In this document: positions 45,607 through 55,026 of the stretch, piece by piece
Layout of the letters: each line of letters starts with the position of its first letter
How positions within the stretch are numbered: position 1 is the stretch's first letter
NCBI GenBank assembly: GCA_031383555.1
Contig: JANMZR010000410.1
Span: 1 to 64,000, forward strand
DNA: 64,000 bases
Origin: JANMZR01 sp031383555
GTDB lineage: Bacteria; Bacteroidota; Bacteroidia; Cytophagales; Spirosomataceae
Direction of reading: 5' to 3'
The notes under the pieces: model-generated
What the model saw: only the letters and a program-made list of their open reading frames with translations
Databases searched by the model: none
What the model was told of the DNA's origin: nothing
Translations under genes and position numbers: made by a program

Positions 45607-47991
45607 ATGACCGAAACAGAAATCCAATTAAAATGCGAGCATTGTGGTTTAGAGTGCCAAAACAATAAAATAAATATCGAGGAAAAATTCTTTTGCTGTG
45701 AAGGTTGTAAAACAGTTTATAACATTTTAGTTAGCAATAACTTATGCGATTATTATGATACGGATTTAAAGATTGGAAATGTGCCTGAGTTAGGAGAATT
45801 TTCCTTTTTAGACAATACAGAAATTAGCGCTAAACTAATTGATTTTCATAATGAAAGTATTACAAAAATAAGATTTTTTATCCCATCAATTCATTGTAGT
45901 TCCTGCCTTTATTTGTTAGAAAATTTAACAAGGATTAACCCCGCCATTAATTACTCACTTGTTGATTTTTTGAAAAAAGAGGTTAGTATTACTTTTAATC
46001 ATAACAGCTTGTCATTGAGGCAATTGGTAGAGCTTCTTACTCAAATTGGCTATAAACCTTTGCTGTCGCAAGGCAATATTTCTGATATTAAAAGCAAAGC
46101 TACCGACCGCAAATTATTAACTCAAATAGCTGTTGCAGGCTTTTGTGCTGGAAATGCTATGCTTTTTAGTTTTCCAGAATATTTTGGTTTATCCGATATT
46201 TTATACAAATCTGTTTTTGGTTATCTGAATATTTTATTAGCTATTCCAGCCGTAGTTTATTCGGCTTCTGACTATTTTTTGTCGGTTTATAAAAGCCTTC
46301 GAAAAGGTTTTCTTAACATCGATTTCCCAATTTTGTTAAGTATACTGGTTGCTTTTGGTAGAGGTACTTATGAAGTAATTGCCAACAATGGTGCGGGTTA
46401 TTTTGATTCTTTAACAGCGCTCATATTCTTATTATTAGTCGGGAAATGGTTTCAACAAAAAACATATAATTTTCTATCCTTTGAGCGTGACTATAAATCG
46501 TATTTTCCAATGGCCGCCACTGTTTTGAGATTTGGACAAGAGGAAACTGTTCCAATTGCCAACCTCAAAAAAGGCGATAAAATAGTGGTACGCAATGGGG
46601 AGCTAATACCGGCCGACTCGTTTTTATATAAAGGAATTGGCAATGTCGATTTTAGTTTTGTGACAGGTGAATCGGCTTTAATTCTTAAAAAAATAGGTGA
46701 ATTTATATATGCCGGAGGGCGCCAAATTGGTGAAAAAATTGAGCTAGAAGTACTCAATGAGGTGTCTCAGAGCTATTTGACCCAACTTTGGAACAAGGAT
46801 GTCTTTAAAAAAAGTAAAGAAACTAAACTCAAAACATTTTCTAATTTGGTAGGTAAGTATTTCACTTATGCTGTACTTTCTTTGGCAGTTTTGGTAGCTC
46901 TATTTTGGTATTTTTCAGATCAAAGTAAAATGCTCAACTCCTTTACCGCTGTTTTGATAATCGCTTGTCCTTGTACCTTGGCCCTTTCGTACCCCTTTGC
47001 GCTGGGTAATGGATTGCGAATATTTGGCAAGCAAAATGTATATCTAAAAAATACAGATATTATTGAGCAAATGGCCAGTTGTGATACCATAGTTTTTGAC
47101 AAAACTGGCACCATCACTGATGCCAAAAATAGCAGTTTACATTTTGAAGGAAAAAGAAAGCTCACCACGTTAGAGGAAAAAATATTAGCAGCATTGGTCG
47201 CCAATTCAATACATCCGATAGCTAAGGTCATTCATGAAAATTATCCAATTACTTCAGAAGTAATATTCGATTTTTTCAAAGAAACTTCAGGAGCAGGCTT
47301 AAAAGCTGAATATCAAGGTATTGTGATAAAGCTGGGGAACGAAAATTTTGTAAAAACAAATGGCCTAGCAAATGAAAAAAGTTCAGTTGCACATTTAGCC
47401 ATTAACGATGAATATTTAGGATACTTTCAAATAAAAAATAAATATAGAGAAGGAATTGAATCAATGATAAAACAAATAACCCAAAACTTTGAAACCTTTT
47501 TGCTATCTGGCGACAATGATGCTGAGAAAAATAACCTTGAAAAATCTTTTGTAATTAGTAATAACTTGAAGTTTAATTTTGGACCAAATGATAAACTCAA
47601 TTTTATAAAAGCTTTGCAAGAAAAAGGCAAAAAAGTACTTATGATTGGAGACGGCCTCAATGATGCAGGTGCTTTGAAGCAAGCTAATATTGGCGTAGTG
47701 GTCACTGAAGATATACTCAATTTCACACCTATGTCTGATATTATTATAAAGGCTGATGAGCTCATAAATCTTCCTAAGCACTTGAAATACAGCCACTATG
47801 CAATGAAATTAATTAAGTTTAGCTATAGTTTTTCAATTATGTACAATTTAATTGGCTTATCGTTTGCTATCCAAGGTAATTTATCGCCTATAATTGCGGC
47901 CATTTTAATGCCTTTAAATTCAATTACTTTGGTAGCAATTGCCTCTTTAGGGATGATCTGGAAAGGGAATAAAATTTTTGGCAAAATTTAA
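45607..47991 (+). CDS. ccoI: cbb3 oxidase-associated copper P-type ATPase
   Basis: 794 residues from the ATG at 45607; the upstream part of the frame begins with TTG and lies in the promoter. An N-terminal metal-binding region has CEHCGLEC and FFCCEGCKTVYN, the treble-clef start typical of CcoI/FixI, and an HMA site at C97-S-S-C100. Transport motifs are CPC (454-456), DKTGT (phosphorylated Asp498), GDGLND and TGES. CcoI exports Cu to the periplasmic side for the Cu-B centre of cbb3 oxidase. It is divergent from the usp cluster. Confidence 0.93.
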   Translation: MTETEIQLKCEHCGLECQNNKINIEEKFFCCEGCKTVYNILVSNNLCDYYDTDLKIGNVPELGEFSFLDNTEISAKLIDFHNESITKIRFFIPSIHCSSCLYLLENLTRINPAINYSLVDFLKKEVSITFNHNSLSLRQLVELLTQIGYKPLLSQGNISDIKSKATDRKLLTQIAVAGFCAGNAMLFSFPEYFGLSDILYKSVFGYLNILLAIPAVVYSASDYFLSVYKSLRKGFLNIDFPILLSILVAFGRGTYEVIANNGAGYFDSLTALIFLLLVGKWFQQKTYNFLSFERDYKSYFPMAATVLRFGQEETVPIANLKKGDKIVVRNGELIPADSFLYKGIGNVDFSFVTGESALILKKIGEFIYAGGRQIGEKIELEVLNEVSQSYLTQLWNKDVFKKSKETKLKTFSNLVGKYFTYAVLSLAVLVALFWYFSDQSKMLNSFTAVLIIACPCTLALSYPFALGNGLRIFGKQNVYLKNTDIIEQMASCDTIVFDKTGTITDAKNSSLHFEGKRKLTTLEEKILAALVANSIHPIAKVIHENYPITSEVIFDFFKETSGAGLKAEYQGIVIKLGNENFVKTNGLANEKSSVAHLAINDEYLGYFQIKNKYREGIESMIKQITQNFETFLLSGDNDAEKNNLEKSFVISNNLKFNFGPNDKLNFIKALQEKGKKVLMIGDGLNDAGALKQANIGVVVTEDILNFTPMSDIIIKADELINLPKHLKYSHYAMKLIKFSYSFSIMYNLIGLSFAIQGNLSPIIAAILMPLNSITLVAIASLGMIWKGNKIFGKI

Positions 47992-48057
47992 ACCCAGATT
48001 ACGCATTAGTGAAATTGTCAAAATAAGTTCAGCCAAATGAACGATATTATTTTTTTT

Positions 48058-48149
48058 GATTTTCAATCGGAACGCCGAAACGGACAAAACCGCAATCTAG
48101 CCTAGTTAAATGAGGATTTACCGGGCGGCGTACCGCAACGAAGAAAATC
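48058..48149. repeat. GC-richer intergenic inverted repeat
   Basis: GATTTTCAATCGGAACGCCG (48058-48077) is imperfectly complementary to the 24 bases at 48126-48149, which end in GAAGAAAATC; a shorter CGG/CCG arm lies between. The stretch 48070-48150 is clearly richer in G and C than surrounding spacer. It follows ccoI and precedes the AI-2E-type gene. It may be a mobile hairpin element or a structured RNA. An open frame across it (from 48110) is not convincing. Confidence 0.4.
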
Positions 48150-48221
48150 GGAAAAAGAATGAGTATATGGTTGAAGTTATTTTGACAAGTTCACTTAGAT
48201 ATTTAATACAAAATAATAATC

Positions 48222-49283
48222 ATGAGCAACCAATTAGTTACCCACAACTTCCAACAATATTCAATACTCGAAATACTGCAAATGATTGTATTGGTCTCAT
48301 TTATTTTGTTTTTTGGCAAAACCTTATTGATACCTTTAAGCTTTGCTGGTTTATTAAGTTTTATTTTGTACCCTTTTTGTAAGTGGGTTGAAAAAAAAGG
48401 TTTGAATAAAAATATGGCCATATTTATAGCTTTACTTTTTATTTCCTTATTATTATTTGCCATTATTTATTTGCTTTTCACACAATTTATGGCCTTTTCT
48501 GATCAATGGCAATTATTGAAAATTAAGCTACTCAATGCCAATCAAGAACTGAATTTATTTATAGAAAACGTTTTTGGTGTTTCCAAAGAAAAAGAGGCTG
48601 ATTTTCTAGAAAATGCCTTAAACAATTCTGGCAATCAGGTATTTGCATTTATCGGCAATACTGCCAATACCTTTTCTCAATCCCTTTTTAGTTTAATAAT
48701 TATCCCTGTATTTACAACGCTCATTTTATACCATAGAACATTGCTGTCTAAGGTTTTATACCAAATTTTCCCAAAAGAAAAACGTGTAATAGTGCATGAA
48801 GTTTTGGTTGAAACCATACATGAATATTATAATTTCATTAAGGGAATGTTAATTGTATACTTGGCAGTTGGTTTTTTAAACTCAGTTGGCTTGTCAATTA
48901 TTGGAATTCCTCACCCTATATTATTTGGTTTTATTGCCTCAATATTAACATTTATACCCTATGTGGGCATTATGATTTCCGCACTTTTACCCATAACTGT
49001 TTCTTGGATAACTTTTAATTCTATTTGGTATCCTATTGGGGTTATTCTTGTTTTTGGCTTTGTTCAATTGTTGGAGGCCAATATCATTTTCCCGATGGCA
49101 GTGGGTAGCAGGCTGAAAATAAACACCTTAGTTATAATAATCATGATTATTTTGGGTGGAATATTTTGGGGAGCCGCTGGTATGATATTGTTCATTCCAT
49201 TTGTAAGTATTCTCAAATTAATTGCTGATCGTACCGAAAGCTTAAAATGGCTTTCTGTGCTTTTGGGTGTTGGGGGAAATTAA
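48222..49283 (+). CDS. AI-2E family transporter (PerM-like)
   Basis: 353 residues with seven or eight membrane helices. The pattern FGKTLLIPLSFAGLLSFILY near the start, the long amphipathic periplasmic-like segment (about 85-145), and IPHPILFGFIASILTFIPYVG plus IFPMAVGSRLKINTLVIIIM near the C-terminus identify the family. It was named after TqsA but is now seen as a set of membrane carriers or Na+/H+ antiporter-like proteins. The substrate is unknown. It lies on the same strand 230 bases after ccoI. Confidence 0.9.
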   Translation: MSNQLVTHNFQQYSILEILQMIVLVSFILFFGKTLLIPLSFAGLLSFILYPFCKWVEKKGLNKNMAIFIALLFISLLLFAIIYLLFTQFMAFSDQWQLLKIKLLNANQELNLFIENVFGVSKEKEADFLENALNNSGNQVFAFIGNTANTFSQSLFSLIIIPVFTTLILYHRTLLSKVLYQIFPKEKRVIVHEVLVETIHEYYNFIKGMLIVYLAVGFLNSVGLSIIGIPHPILFGFIASILTFIPYVGIMISALLPITVSWITFNSIWYPIGVILVFGFVQLLEANIIFPMAVGSRLKINTLVIIIMIILGGIFWGAAGMILFIPFVSILKLIADRTESLKWLSVLLGVGGN

Positions 49284-49333
49284 ACTAATTCTATTTATTT
49301 TATAAAATAATATATTTCTAAAATTTAGTAATC

Positions 49334-49620
49334 ATGAAATCAGAAACTATAGTAATCGCTAATTTGAAATGTGGTGGTTGTGAAACCACAATCAAAAACA
49401 AACTATTGTCCATAAAAGGGGTTCAATCCGTTTTTGTTGACTCAGCTACCGATTCCATAACTTTGGGTATGAAGAAGAAATAAAAAGAGAGGTATTTTTG
49501 AAAACATTACACGATTTGGGCTACCCAGAAGCCACTGAAAAAAACGGATTACTTCTTAAACTCAAAAGCTATCAAAGCTGCATGATAGGGCGAATCGAAA
49601 ATCTGAGTTCTAATTTATAA
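49334..49620 (+). pseudogene. Heavy-metal-associated (HMA) domain protein with a single-base frameshift
   Basis: The first frame reads MKSETIVIANLKCGGCETTI with an HMA C-x-x-C, but stops at 49481 after 49 codons. The other frame continues the same protein (EEEIKREVFLKTLHDLGYPE, then ATEKNGLLLKLKSYQSC) to a stop at 49620. One base is missing near TTGGG at 49463-49467. Adding one base gives 96 codons, a normal copper-chaperone-like length with a conserved C-terminal segment. It lies between ccoI and hemN and would fit a copper-handling role. Confidence 0.75.
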
Positions 49621-49644
49621 AGCATTAAAACTTGTAAAATACTT

Positions 49645-51009
49645 TCATATTGTTTGTGAGAATATTTGCCCAATTTTAGTGTCACGTATCATTCGATTAT
49701 CAAAAGCCATACATATATTTCTAAGAAAAGGCTTTCCAGTATCCGTTACGCTTAAATATTTGTTGTCAAAGGTTATTAGACCATCTTTTTCAAACTGTGT
49801 AAGCTTGGCAACTATTGGGGCTAATTCCGAAGCATTAAAATCATTATTTTTGTTCCAAATTGTAGAACCTTGGCACATGATTTCATTTATTTTTTTTCCT
49901 ATTTGTACATCTTCTTTTGTTAAAATATGCCCTTTCAAAATTGGTAATATATTTTCATTAACTAGTTTTATGTACTCATCCACGTTTTTTATGTTTTGTG
50001 AATAGGATATTCCTGTATCACTTATTGATGACACGCCAAGGCCTAAAAGTAGCTTTTCATTGGTAGTTGTATAGCCCATAAAATTTCGGCTAAGGGTTTT
50101 GTTCTTAAAAGCCAAATACAATGGGTCGTTTTCCAAAGCGAAATTGTCCATGCCTATTTCGAAATAACCGTTCTCAAGGAGCATTTTTTTACCAAGCTCA
50201 TAAAAATGGTACTTATCGGTAGCTGAAGGCAAATCTTCATCATGAAAGCCCCTTTGGCCATTTCCTGGCAGCCAAGGTACGTGCGCATAAGAGTAAAATG
50301 ATATTCTATCTGGTTTTAGGCTCAAAGTTTTTTCGATGGTATCTACAATAGACTCAGCTTTTTGGAAGGGTAAGCCATATATTAAATCGTGACTAATAGA
50401 CTCATAACCAATAGCTTTAGCCCCTGTTGTTGCCTTTTCAACGTTTTCAAAAGGTTGTATTCGATGTATGGCTTTTTGCACCACCGGATCGTAATCTTGT
50501 ACGCCATAACTCACCCTTCTAAAACCTAGATTGTATAATGTTTGAAGGTGTGCCGCAGAAGTATTATTAGGATTTCCTTCAAAACTAAATTCAATTTTGT
50601 CAGCTAATTTCACATTTTTCAACAAGCCATTTATCAATTTTTTAAGGTTATTAGGATGAAAAAAACTTGGTGAGCCACCCCCCAAATGTATTTCTGAAAT
50701 CATGGGAGTTTCACATAGAATATTCAAATACATATTCCATTCCTTTAGCAGGGCTTCAATATAGGGTGTTTCGACAGCGTGGTTTTTAGTGATGCGTTTG
50801 TTGCAGCCACAAAACGTACAAAGGCTTTCACAAAAAGGTAAATGAATATATATACAAATTCCCTTTGTAGAATTTGTCTTTTTAAAAACTTCTTTTAATG
50901 AGTTTTGCCAAGTAGCTTCTGTAAAATTCTTTGTATCCCAATAAGGCATTGTTGGGTAGGAAGTGTACCTTGGCCCTGGTATATTATACTTTTTTATTAA
51001 ATTTTCCAT
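49645..51009 (-). CDS. hemN: Oxygen-independent coproporphyrinogen III oxidase
   Basis: 454 residues. This radical-SAM enzyme decarboxylates coproporphyrinogen III to protoporphyrinogen IX without O2, so heme synthesis can proceed at low oxygen. The [4Fe-4S] motif is C60-ESL-C64-TF-C67 (IHLPFCESLCTFCGC), followed by HLGGGSPSFF. The N-terminal YNIPGPRYTSYPTMPYW is the HemN signature that separates it from HemW. It overlaps the upstream TauE/SafE-like gene by one base and belongs to the cco operon. Confidence 0.95.
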   Translation of the reverse strand: MENLIKKYNIPGPRYTSYPTMPYWDTKNFTEATWQNSLKEVFKKTNSTKGICIYIHLPFCESLCTFCGCNKRITKNHAVETPYIEALLKEWNMYLNILCETPMISEIHLGGGSPSFFHPNNLKKLINGLLKNVKLADKIEFSFEGNPNNTSAAHLQTLYNLGFRRVSYGVQDYDPVVQKAIHRIQPFENVEKATTGAKAIGYESISHDLIYGLPFQKAESIVDTIEKTLSLKPDRISFYSYAHVPWLPGNGQRGFHDEDLPSATDKYHFYELGKKMLLENGYFEIGMDNFALENDPLYLAFKNKTLSRNFMGYTTTNEKLLLGLGVSSISDTGISYSQNIKNVDEYIKLVNENILPILKGHILTKEDVQIGKKINEIMCQGSTIWNKNNDFNASELAPIVAKLTQFEKDGLITFDNKYLSVTDTGKPFLRNICMAFDNRMIRDTKIGQIFSQTI

Positions 51010-51725
51010 TATTTTAATAATTTATTTCCGTGACAAACAGATATTTCATTTTTAGTTTCGATGTCCAATATTTTTGGGCTCAAATAAGGTAAGCCTAAAC
51101 CAAGGCCACGGACTACAAAAACCAACACCAAAAAAATAGAATAATAAGGTAAATATTTATTAATTCTTCGTCTATTTTTTAAGTTTATAAAGCTTGGTAA
51201 AATACTCAATGATAGCATTAATGGCAATGTTCCTAAGCCGAAAAACGCCATAAATATTGCACCAGAATAGGGATTGGCAGTGGCCATAGCACCCGCTAAG
51301 GCTAAGTATACCATGCCACATGGTAAAAATCCGTTTAGAACTCCGAAAATCAGATACTTATACCTTGACTTAATGGCTAATATTCTTTTGAAATAATGAG
51401 AAAATTGATAGCCAACTTTTGACGATATTTTAGAGGAAAAATACTTGTTTGGAATTAAATTGAAAAGCAAGAATAAACCAATTGAAATGGAAAGTATTTG
51501 TTGCCAACCAGCTATAAAAAATTGCTTCCCAAAAAATCCAAAAAATAAACCTAACATTCCATATGTTAATATTCTTCCAAAATTATAAAGTAGTTTAGCC
51601 AATAATTTTTCAGACTTGTTTAACCTGCCAACAGGCAAAGCCAAGGCAATAGGCCCGCACATACCTACGCAATGCAAACTACTACCTAGACCCGTTAAAA
51701 AAGCAATTGAAAAATATACTTCCAT
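51009..51725 (-). CDS. Sulfite exporter TauE/SafE-type membrane protein of the cco cluster
   Basis: 238 residues from the ATG at 51725, where FixH ends; a TTG 3 bases upstream is less likely. Six helices are predicted. The start FSIAFLTGLGSSLHCVGMCG with paired Cys and PIALALPVGRL is the DsbD_2/UreH-like subgroup found beside fixH and ccoI in many bacteria. A role in copper or electron delivery to cbb3 assembly is proposed for such neighbours but is not proven. It overlaps fixH by one base and hemN by one base. Confidence 0.85.
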   Translation of the reverse strand: MEVYFSIAFLTGLGSSLHCVGMCGPIALALPVGRLNKSEKLLAKLLYNFGRILTYGMLGLFFGFFGKQFFIAGWQQILSISIGLFLLFNLIPNKYFSSKISSKVGYQFSHYFKRILAIKSRYKYLIFGVLNGFLPCGMVYLALAGAMATANPYSGAIFMAFFGLGTLPLMLSLSILPSFINLKNRRRINKYLPYYSIFLVLVFVVRGLGLGLPYLSPKILDIETKNEISVCHGNKLLK

Positions 51726-52150
51726 CAATCTATTATAATTTCATTTTCAACAAAATAATCAAGCGTACCATCCGTCCAATTTGCAAACACCTTCCAATGG
51801 CCTGCCTTCAAATCTTGTGTTGAATATTTAAAGGTTTTCGTATTTTTAATTGGAAATTTCAAATCCAAATTATTGTCAGAACTGCGATAAAAATAAACTT
51901 CCCCAGATTTAACTTGATGCGGAAAATTCATTATAAATTCCTCATTTTCAATTGAATAATTCATAATATCTTTTGGTTTAAATTGTTTAGAATTTTTGAT
52001 TTTATCTATTTGCTTTTGATATTCGAGTTCAGTTTGGTAATAATTTGGCCGCACCAAATCAACTTTTGATGTTGCCATTTTATAAGCCAAATAGCCAACA
52101 AAACCATTAAAAAGAATAAAAACCACAATTATTGATTTTCCCCAATTCAT
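51725..52150 (-). CDS. fixH: FixH family protein
   Basis: 141 residues with one N-terminal membrane helix (IIVVFILFNGFVGYLAYKMA) and a periplasmic domain. The segment TSKVDLVRPNYYQTELEYQK followed by a beta-rich end (AGHWKVFANWTDGTLDYFVE) matches FixH/CcoH. In rhizobia FixH works with FixG and FixI in assembling the cbb3 oxidase. It is coupled to the TauE/SafE-like gene by a one-base overlap. Confidence 0.92.
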   Translation of the reverse strand: MNWGKSIIVVFILFNGFVGYLAYKMATSKVDLVRPNYYQTELEYQKQIDKIKNSKQFKPKDIMNYSIENEEFIMNFPHQVKSGEVYFYRSSDNNLDLKFPIKNTKTFKYSTQDLKAGHWKVFANWTDGTLDYFVENEIIID

Positions 52151-52195
52151 TTTATATTTATTTAAATATTAAAGCCTAAAAATTCGAATTTTTTC

Positions 52196-52636
52196 TTAAT
52201 GTTTATGTTCCGAATCATTAGGCATACAATGGTTTGCATGCAAGCAATGGATAGCACATGCTGCTTGTGCCTTATAGTTTTTATGAAGTAATAGAACCGT
52301 TTCACCCTTTGCGTTTTTAACTTCACACATTCCATTGTGATTGGGATTGCCTACTGAATATTTTTCAGAATTTTCTCCCAAATAATATACGAAATTGCCG
52401 TTTTTAGGCGCCTTACCAAGTACTTTACCCATAGAATCTACAATGTTGCCATCAGAATTTACTTTTGTGATAGACATGCCTTTTGGATCGAAACTACCCT
52501 TTGTGTTTAATGTGCCAATCTGTTTATTGTTATGTATAATATGGCCTTTATAGTCCACCTGAGGAATGCTTTTTTGAGAAAATAAGCCTACCAAATTGAC
52601 CATTAATAATGCGATTACCAAACCTACCTTTTTCAT
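52196..52636 (-). CDS. Secreted protein with beta-rich core and Cys/His-rich tail, embedded in cco operon
   Basis: 146 residues with a signal peptide (MKKVGLVIALLMVNLVGLFS). The core has repeats of short strand motifs (KGHIIHNNKQIGTLNTKGSF, DGNIVDSMGKVLGKAPKNGN) like the so-called 5-fold beta-flower proteins of Bacteroidetes. The end ACAIHCLHANHCMPNDSEHK holds three Cys and four His in about 20 residues. The tail looks suited to copper or another metal. It lies between ccoG and fixH in the minus-strand cluster. Its function is not established. Confidence 0.7.
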   Translation of the reverse strand: MKKVGLVIALLMVNLVGLFSQKSIPQVDYKGHIIHNNKQIGTLNTKGSFDPKGMSITKVNSDGNIVDSMGKVLGKAPKNGNFVYYLGENSEKYSVGNPNHNGMCEVKNAKGETVLLLHKNYKAQAACAIHCLHANHCMPNDSEHKH

Positions 52637-52688
52637 AATTGTATTTGTTTAAATTGTTAAAAATTTATTGATGTTTGATTGAACATAC

Positions 52689-54116
52689 TTAATTTTTCAT
52701 CGGCCCCAAAAATTTCGTTTTTACATCATCAATTAATTTACCGTTTGACAATACTTCAATTTCTATCTTTTCTGAGTTTCCTTTCAAATTTTTAATTGGA
52801 ATGTTTACAAAAAACGACGATTCGGCAAGCTCAGCTGATGGTACATTAAGGTCATTCCCAATCATTTTTATAGTACCCATATTATTTTTCAATTTCAATT
52901 TTATAGGCAAATTCTTATATGATTTATTAAGTATTTGAATATTATAAAGGTTGCTAATAGTACCATCTTTATTTTCTTGAAACATTAGCCCAGGTGCCCT
53001 CAAAATAGTAGTTTCAATATCGCCTCTGGTAAAAGCCAAAAAGCCGAAAACTGATAATAAAAGCACTAAAACCACTGAATAAGAGGCTATTCTGGCCGAA
53101 AACTGAAGCTTCTTTTTTTGTTCAATACCTTCTTTAGATGCATATCTGATTAGGCCTCGAGGCTTTGAAATTTTGTCCATTACTTCATCACATGCATCAA
53201 TACACGCTGTACAAGCGATGCATTCCAGTTGAGTTCCATTACGAATATCAATACCAGTAGGGCATACCTGTACGCATATTTTGCAGTCAATGCAGGAGCC
53301 ATGTAAGGGTTCATTTTTTTGTATTGCAATTGTTTTTTCATCAGCAGTTTGGTGCTTGCCTCGAAGTTCGCCACGGATATAATCATAGGCTACAACAATC
53401 GAGTTTTTATCTAACATGATGCCCTGCAGCCTGCCATATGGGCAAACTACTATGCACACTAGCTCTCGAAATCGTGCAAAAACGAAATAAAAAATGGTGG
53501 TAAAAATCACAATTGCTAATAAGCCTATGAGATGATTTTGTGGGTTGTCAGCTATTATTTTTAGCAACTCTCTTTTGCCAATAATGTAGGCTAAAAAGGT
53601 GTTGGCAATTAGGAAAGAAAAGAGGATAAAAAGGGAATGTTTGAGGGTTTTTTTCCAAATTTTTTCACTATTCCACTCTTGTTCATCAAGCCGCCGTTGG
53701 GCATTATGATCCCCTTCGATGAGGTTTTCAAGTTTTCGAAAAAGCATTTCCATAAAAATTGTTTGTGGGCAAGCCCAACCACACCAAATTCGCCCAAAAA
53801 TTACGGTAAATAAAATTATAAAAACCATAAAAGTAAGCAAGCCAATGGCCACCAAATGAAAGTCTTGAGGAAAAAATGTGGCTCCAAAAAAGATAAATTT
53901 TCGCTCAATAATATTAAAAAGGAACAACGCATGGCCGTCCATTTCAACCCATGGTAAACCAAACAAAAGACCTAGTAATAACCAAGAAAAGTAGGTGCGA
54001 AGTTTATAGAAATCACCCAAAACAATTCTCGGGTATATCCAAATTCGGCCACCCAATTGAGTTACATTAGAAAGATGATCACGATAATTTGTAGTATCTA
54101 TTTTAGGTGATTTCAT
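52689..54116 (-). CDS. ccoG: Cytochrome c oxidase accessory protein
   Basis: 475 residues, RdxA/FixG family. Five or so membrane helices carry a cytoplasmic ferredoxin domain with two [4Fe-4S] clusters (CIDCKICVQVCPTG, then ECIACTACIDACDEVM). The segment GRIWCGWACPQTIFMEMLFR is a family signature. CcoG reduces Cu(II) to Cu(I) during cbb3 assembly. A C-terminal Ig-like domain (FVNIPIKNLKGNSEKIEIEV) closes the protein. Its upstream neighbour is ccoP with about 100 bases between. Confidence 0.95.
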   Translation of the reverse strand: MKSPKIDTTNYRDHLSNVTQLGGRIWIYPRIVLGDFYKLRTYFSWLLLGLLFGLPWVEMDGHALFLFNIIERKFIFFGATFFPQDFHLVAIGLLTFMVFIILFTVIFGRIWCGWACPQTIFMEMLFRKLENLIEGDHNAQRRLDEQEWNSEKIWKKTLKHSLFILFSFLIANTFLAYIIGKRELLKIIADNPQNHLIGLLAIVIFTTIFYFVFARFRELVCIVVCPYGRLQGIMLDKNSIVVAYDYIRGELRGKHQTADEKTIAIQKNEPLHGSCIDCKICVQVCPTGIDIRNGTQLECIACTACIDACDEVMDKISKPRGLIRYASKEGIEQKKKLQFSARIASYSVVLVLLLSVFGFLAFTRGDIETTILRAPGLMFQENKDGTISNLYNIQILNKSYKNLPIKLKLKNNMGTIKMIGNDLNVPSAELAESSFFVNIPIKNLKGNSEKIEIEVLSNGKLIDDVKTKFLGPMKN

Positions 54117-54217
54117 ATTTTGTTATTTTACCCCTCACAATACACGGTTGGTTTTTTGTATTTCCTTGAGCATCATTATTTTTTGAAAAAAGTTATTCAG
54201 TACAATACTATTACTCT

Positions 54218-55009
54218 TTATATTCCCTTTTCCTTTTCTCCCTGAGGCTCTTTTGCATTAGCAGGTTTTGTACCAACAAACGTTGTCAAAAAGCTGGCAA
54301 CTTGCTGTATTTGAATTGAATTCAAGGTTTTTTTCCATGAAATCATCCCTTTTTCAGGTACACCTTCCGAAATTACATGAAATATATTTTTCAATGAACC
54401 CCCGTGAATCCAATATTCGTCAGTCATATTTGGGCCAACGCCTCCCTGCCCTTTATCGCCATGGCAGGCGAGGCAATTTTGCATGTATATCTTTTTCCCA
54501 GCCTCAAGAGATTTGGCATCCTTGAGTAATACCACCGTATTTTCATTTATTTTGTCACCAATTTTTTTCATATACTCATTTCTATTAGTCTCAGCCATTG
54601 CCATTTCTTCAGCATATTCGGTAGTCATTATTTGGCCATTACCCACCACATGATATCCAACTAGATAAAAAACAGCGATTGAAATTGTACCATAAAATAG
54701 ATACATAAACCAAGGAGGTGTTGGGTTGTCCAATTCGGTTATACCATCATACTTATGATCCATTACCTGTTTGTACTCCATCGATAGCGGTTTTAAACTG
54801 CCCATTTTTTGCCAAAAGGTTCGATTTTCCATTTCTGGACTTTCGTTGTTTTTATTTAGTGCTCTTACAATATTATTTGTGTTTTTCAATAAGCTTAATG
54901 TAATAATTACCAAAGCAACACACATTAAAAATGAAAAAATAACTAGCCCAAATTCAGCTGCAGTCATATTCGGAATAAGGTCGTTTTGATTTTGAAAATA
55001 TAATAGCAT
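54218..55009 (-). CDS. ccoP: cbb3 oxidase subunit III (mono-heme c type)
   Basis: 263 residues. Two membrane helices (about 20-40 and 103-122) are followed by a single c-type heme domain with C179-L-A-C182-H183 and the downstream GVGPNMTDEYWIHGGSLKN. Proteobacterial CcoP often carries two hemes; this one has one, as in many Bacteroidetes. It relays electrons from the quinol-oxidising complex or soluble cytochrome to CcoNO. It starts 17 bases behind ccoQ. Confidence 0.92.
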   Translation of the reverse strand: MLLYFQNQNDLIPNMTAAEFGLVIFSFLMCVALVIITLSLLKNTNNIVRALNKNNESPEMENRTFWQKMGSLKPLSMEYKQVMDHKYDGITELDNPTPPWFMYLFYGTISIAVFYLVGYHVVGNGQIMTTEYAEEMAMAETNRNEYMKKIGDKINENTVVLLKDAKSLEAGKKIYMQNCLACHGDKGQGGVGPNMTDEYWIHGGSLKNIFHVISEGVPEKGMISWKKTLNSIQIQQVASFLTTFVGTKPANAKEPQGEKEKGI

Positions 55010-55026
55010 ATGAGTATTTTTAGAAT

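Noticed and set aside
48110..48382. 90-codon + strand frame starting in the GC-richer spacer
   Set aside because: It overlaps most of the start of the AI-2E-type gene in another frame and has no family-like sequence after the overlap.
49463..49483. Programmed -1 slippery site in the HMA gene
   Set aside because: The AAG AAG AAA run does not fit the X-XXY-YYZ rule for both tRNAs; kept only as a possibility in the frameshift finding.
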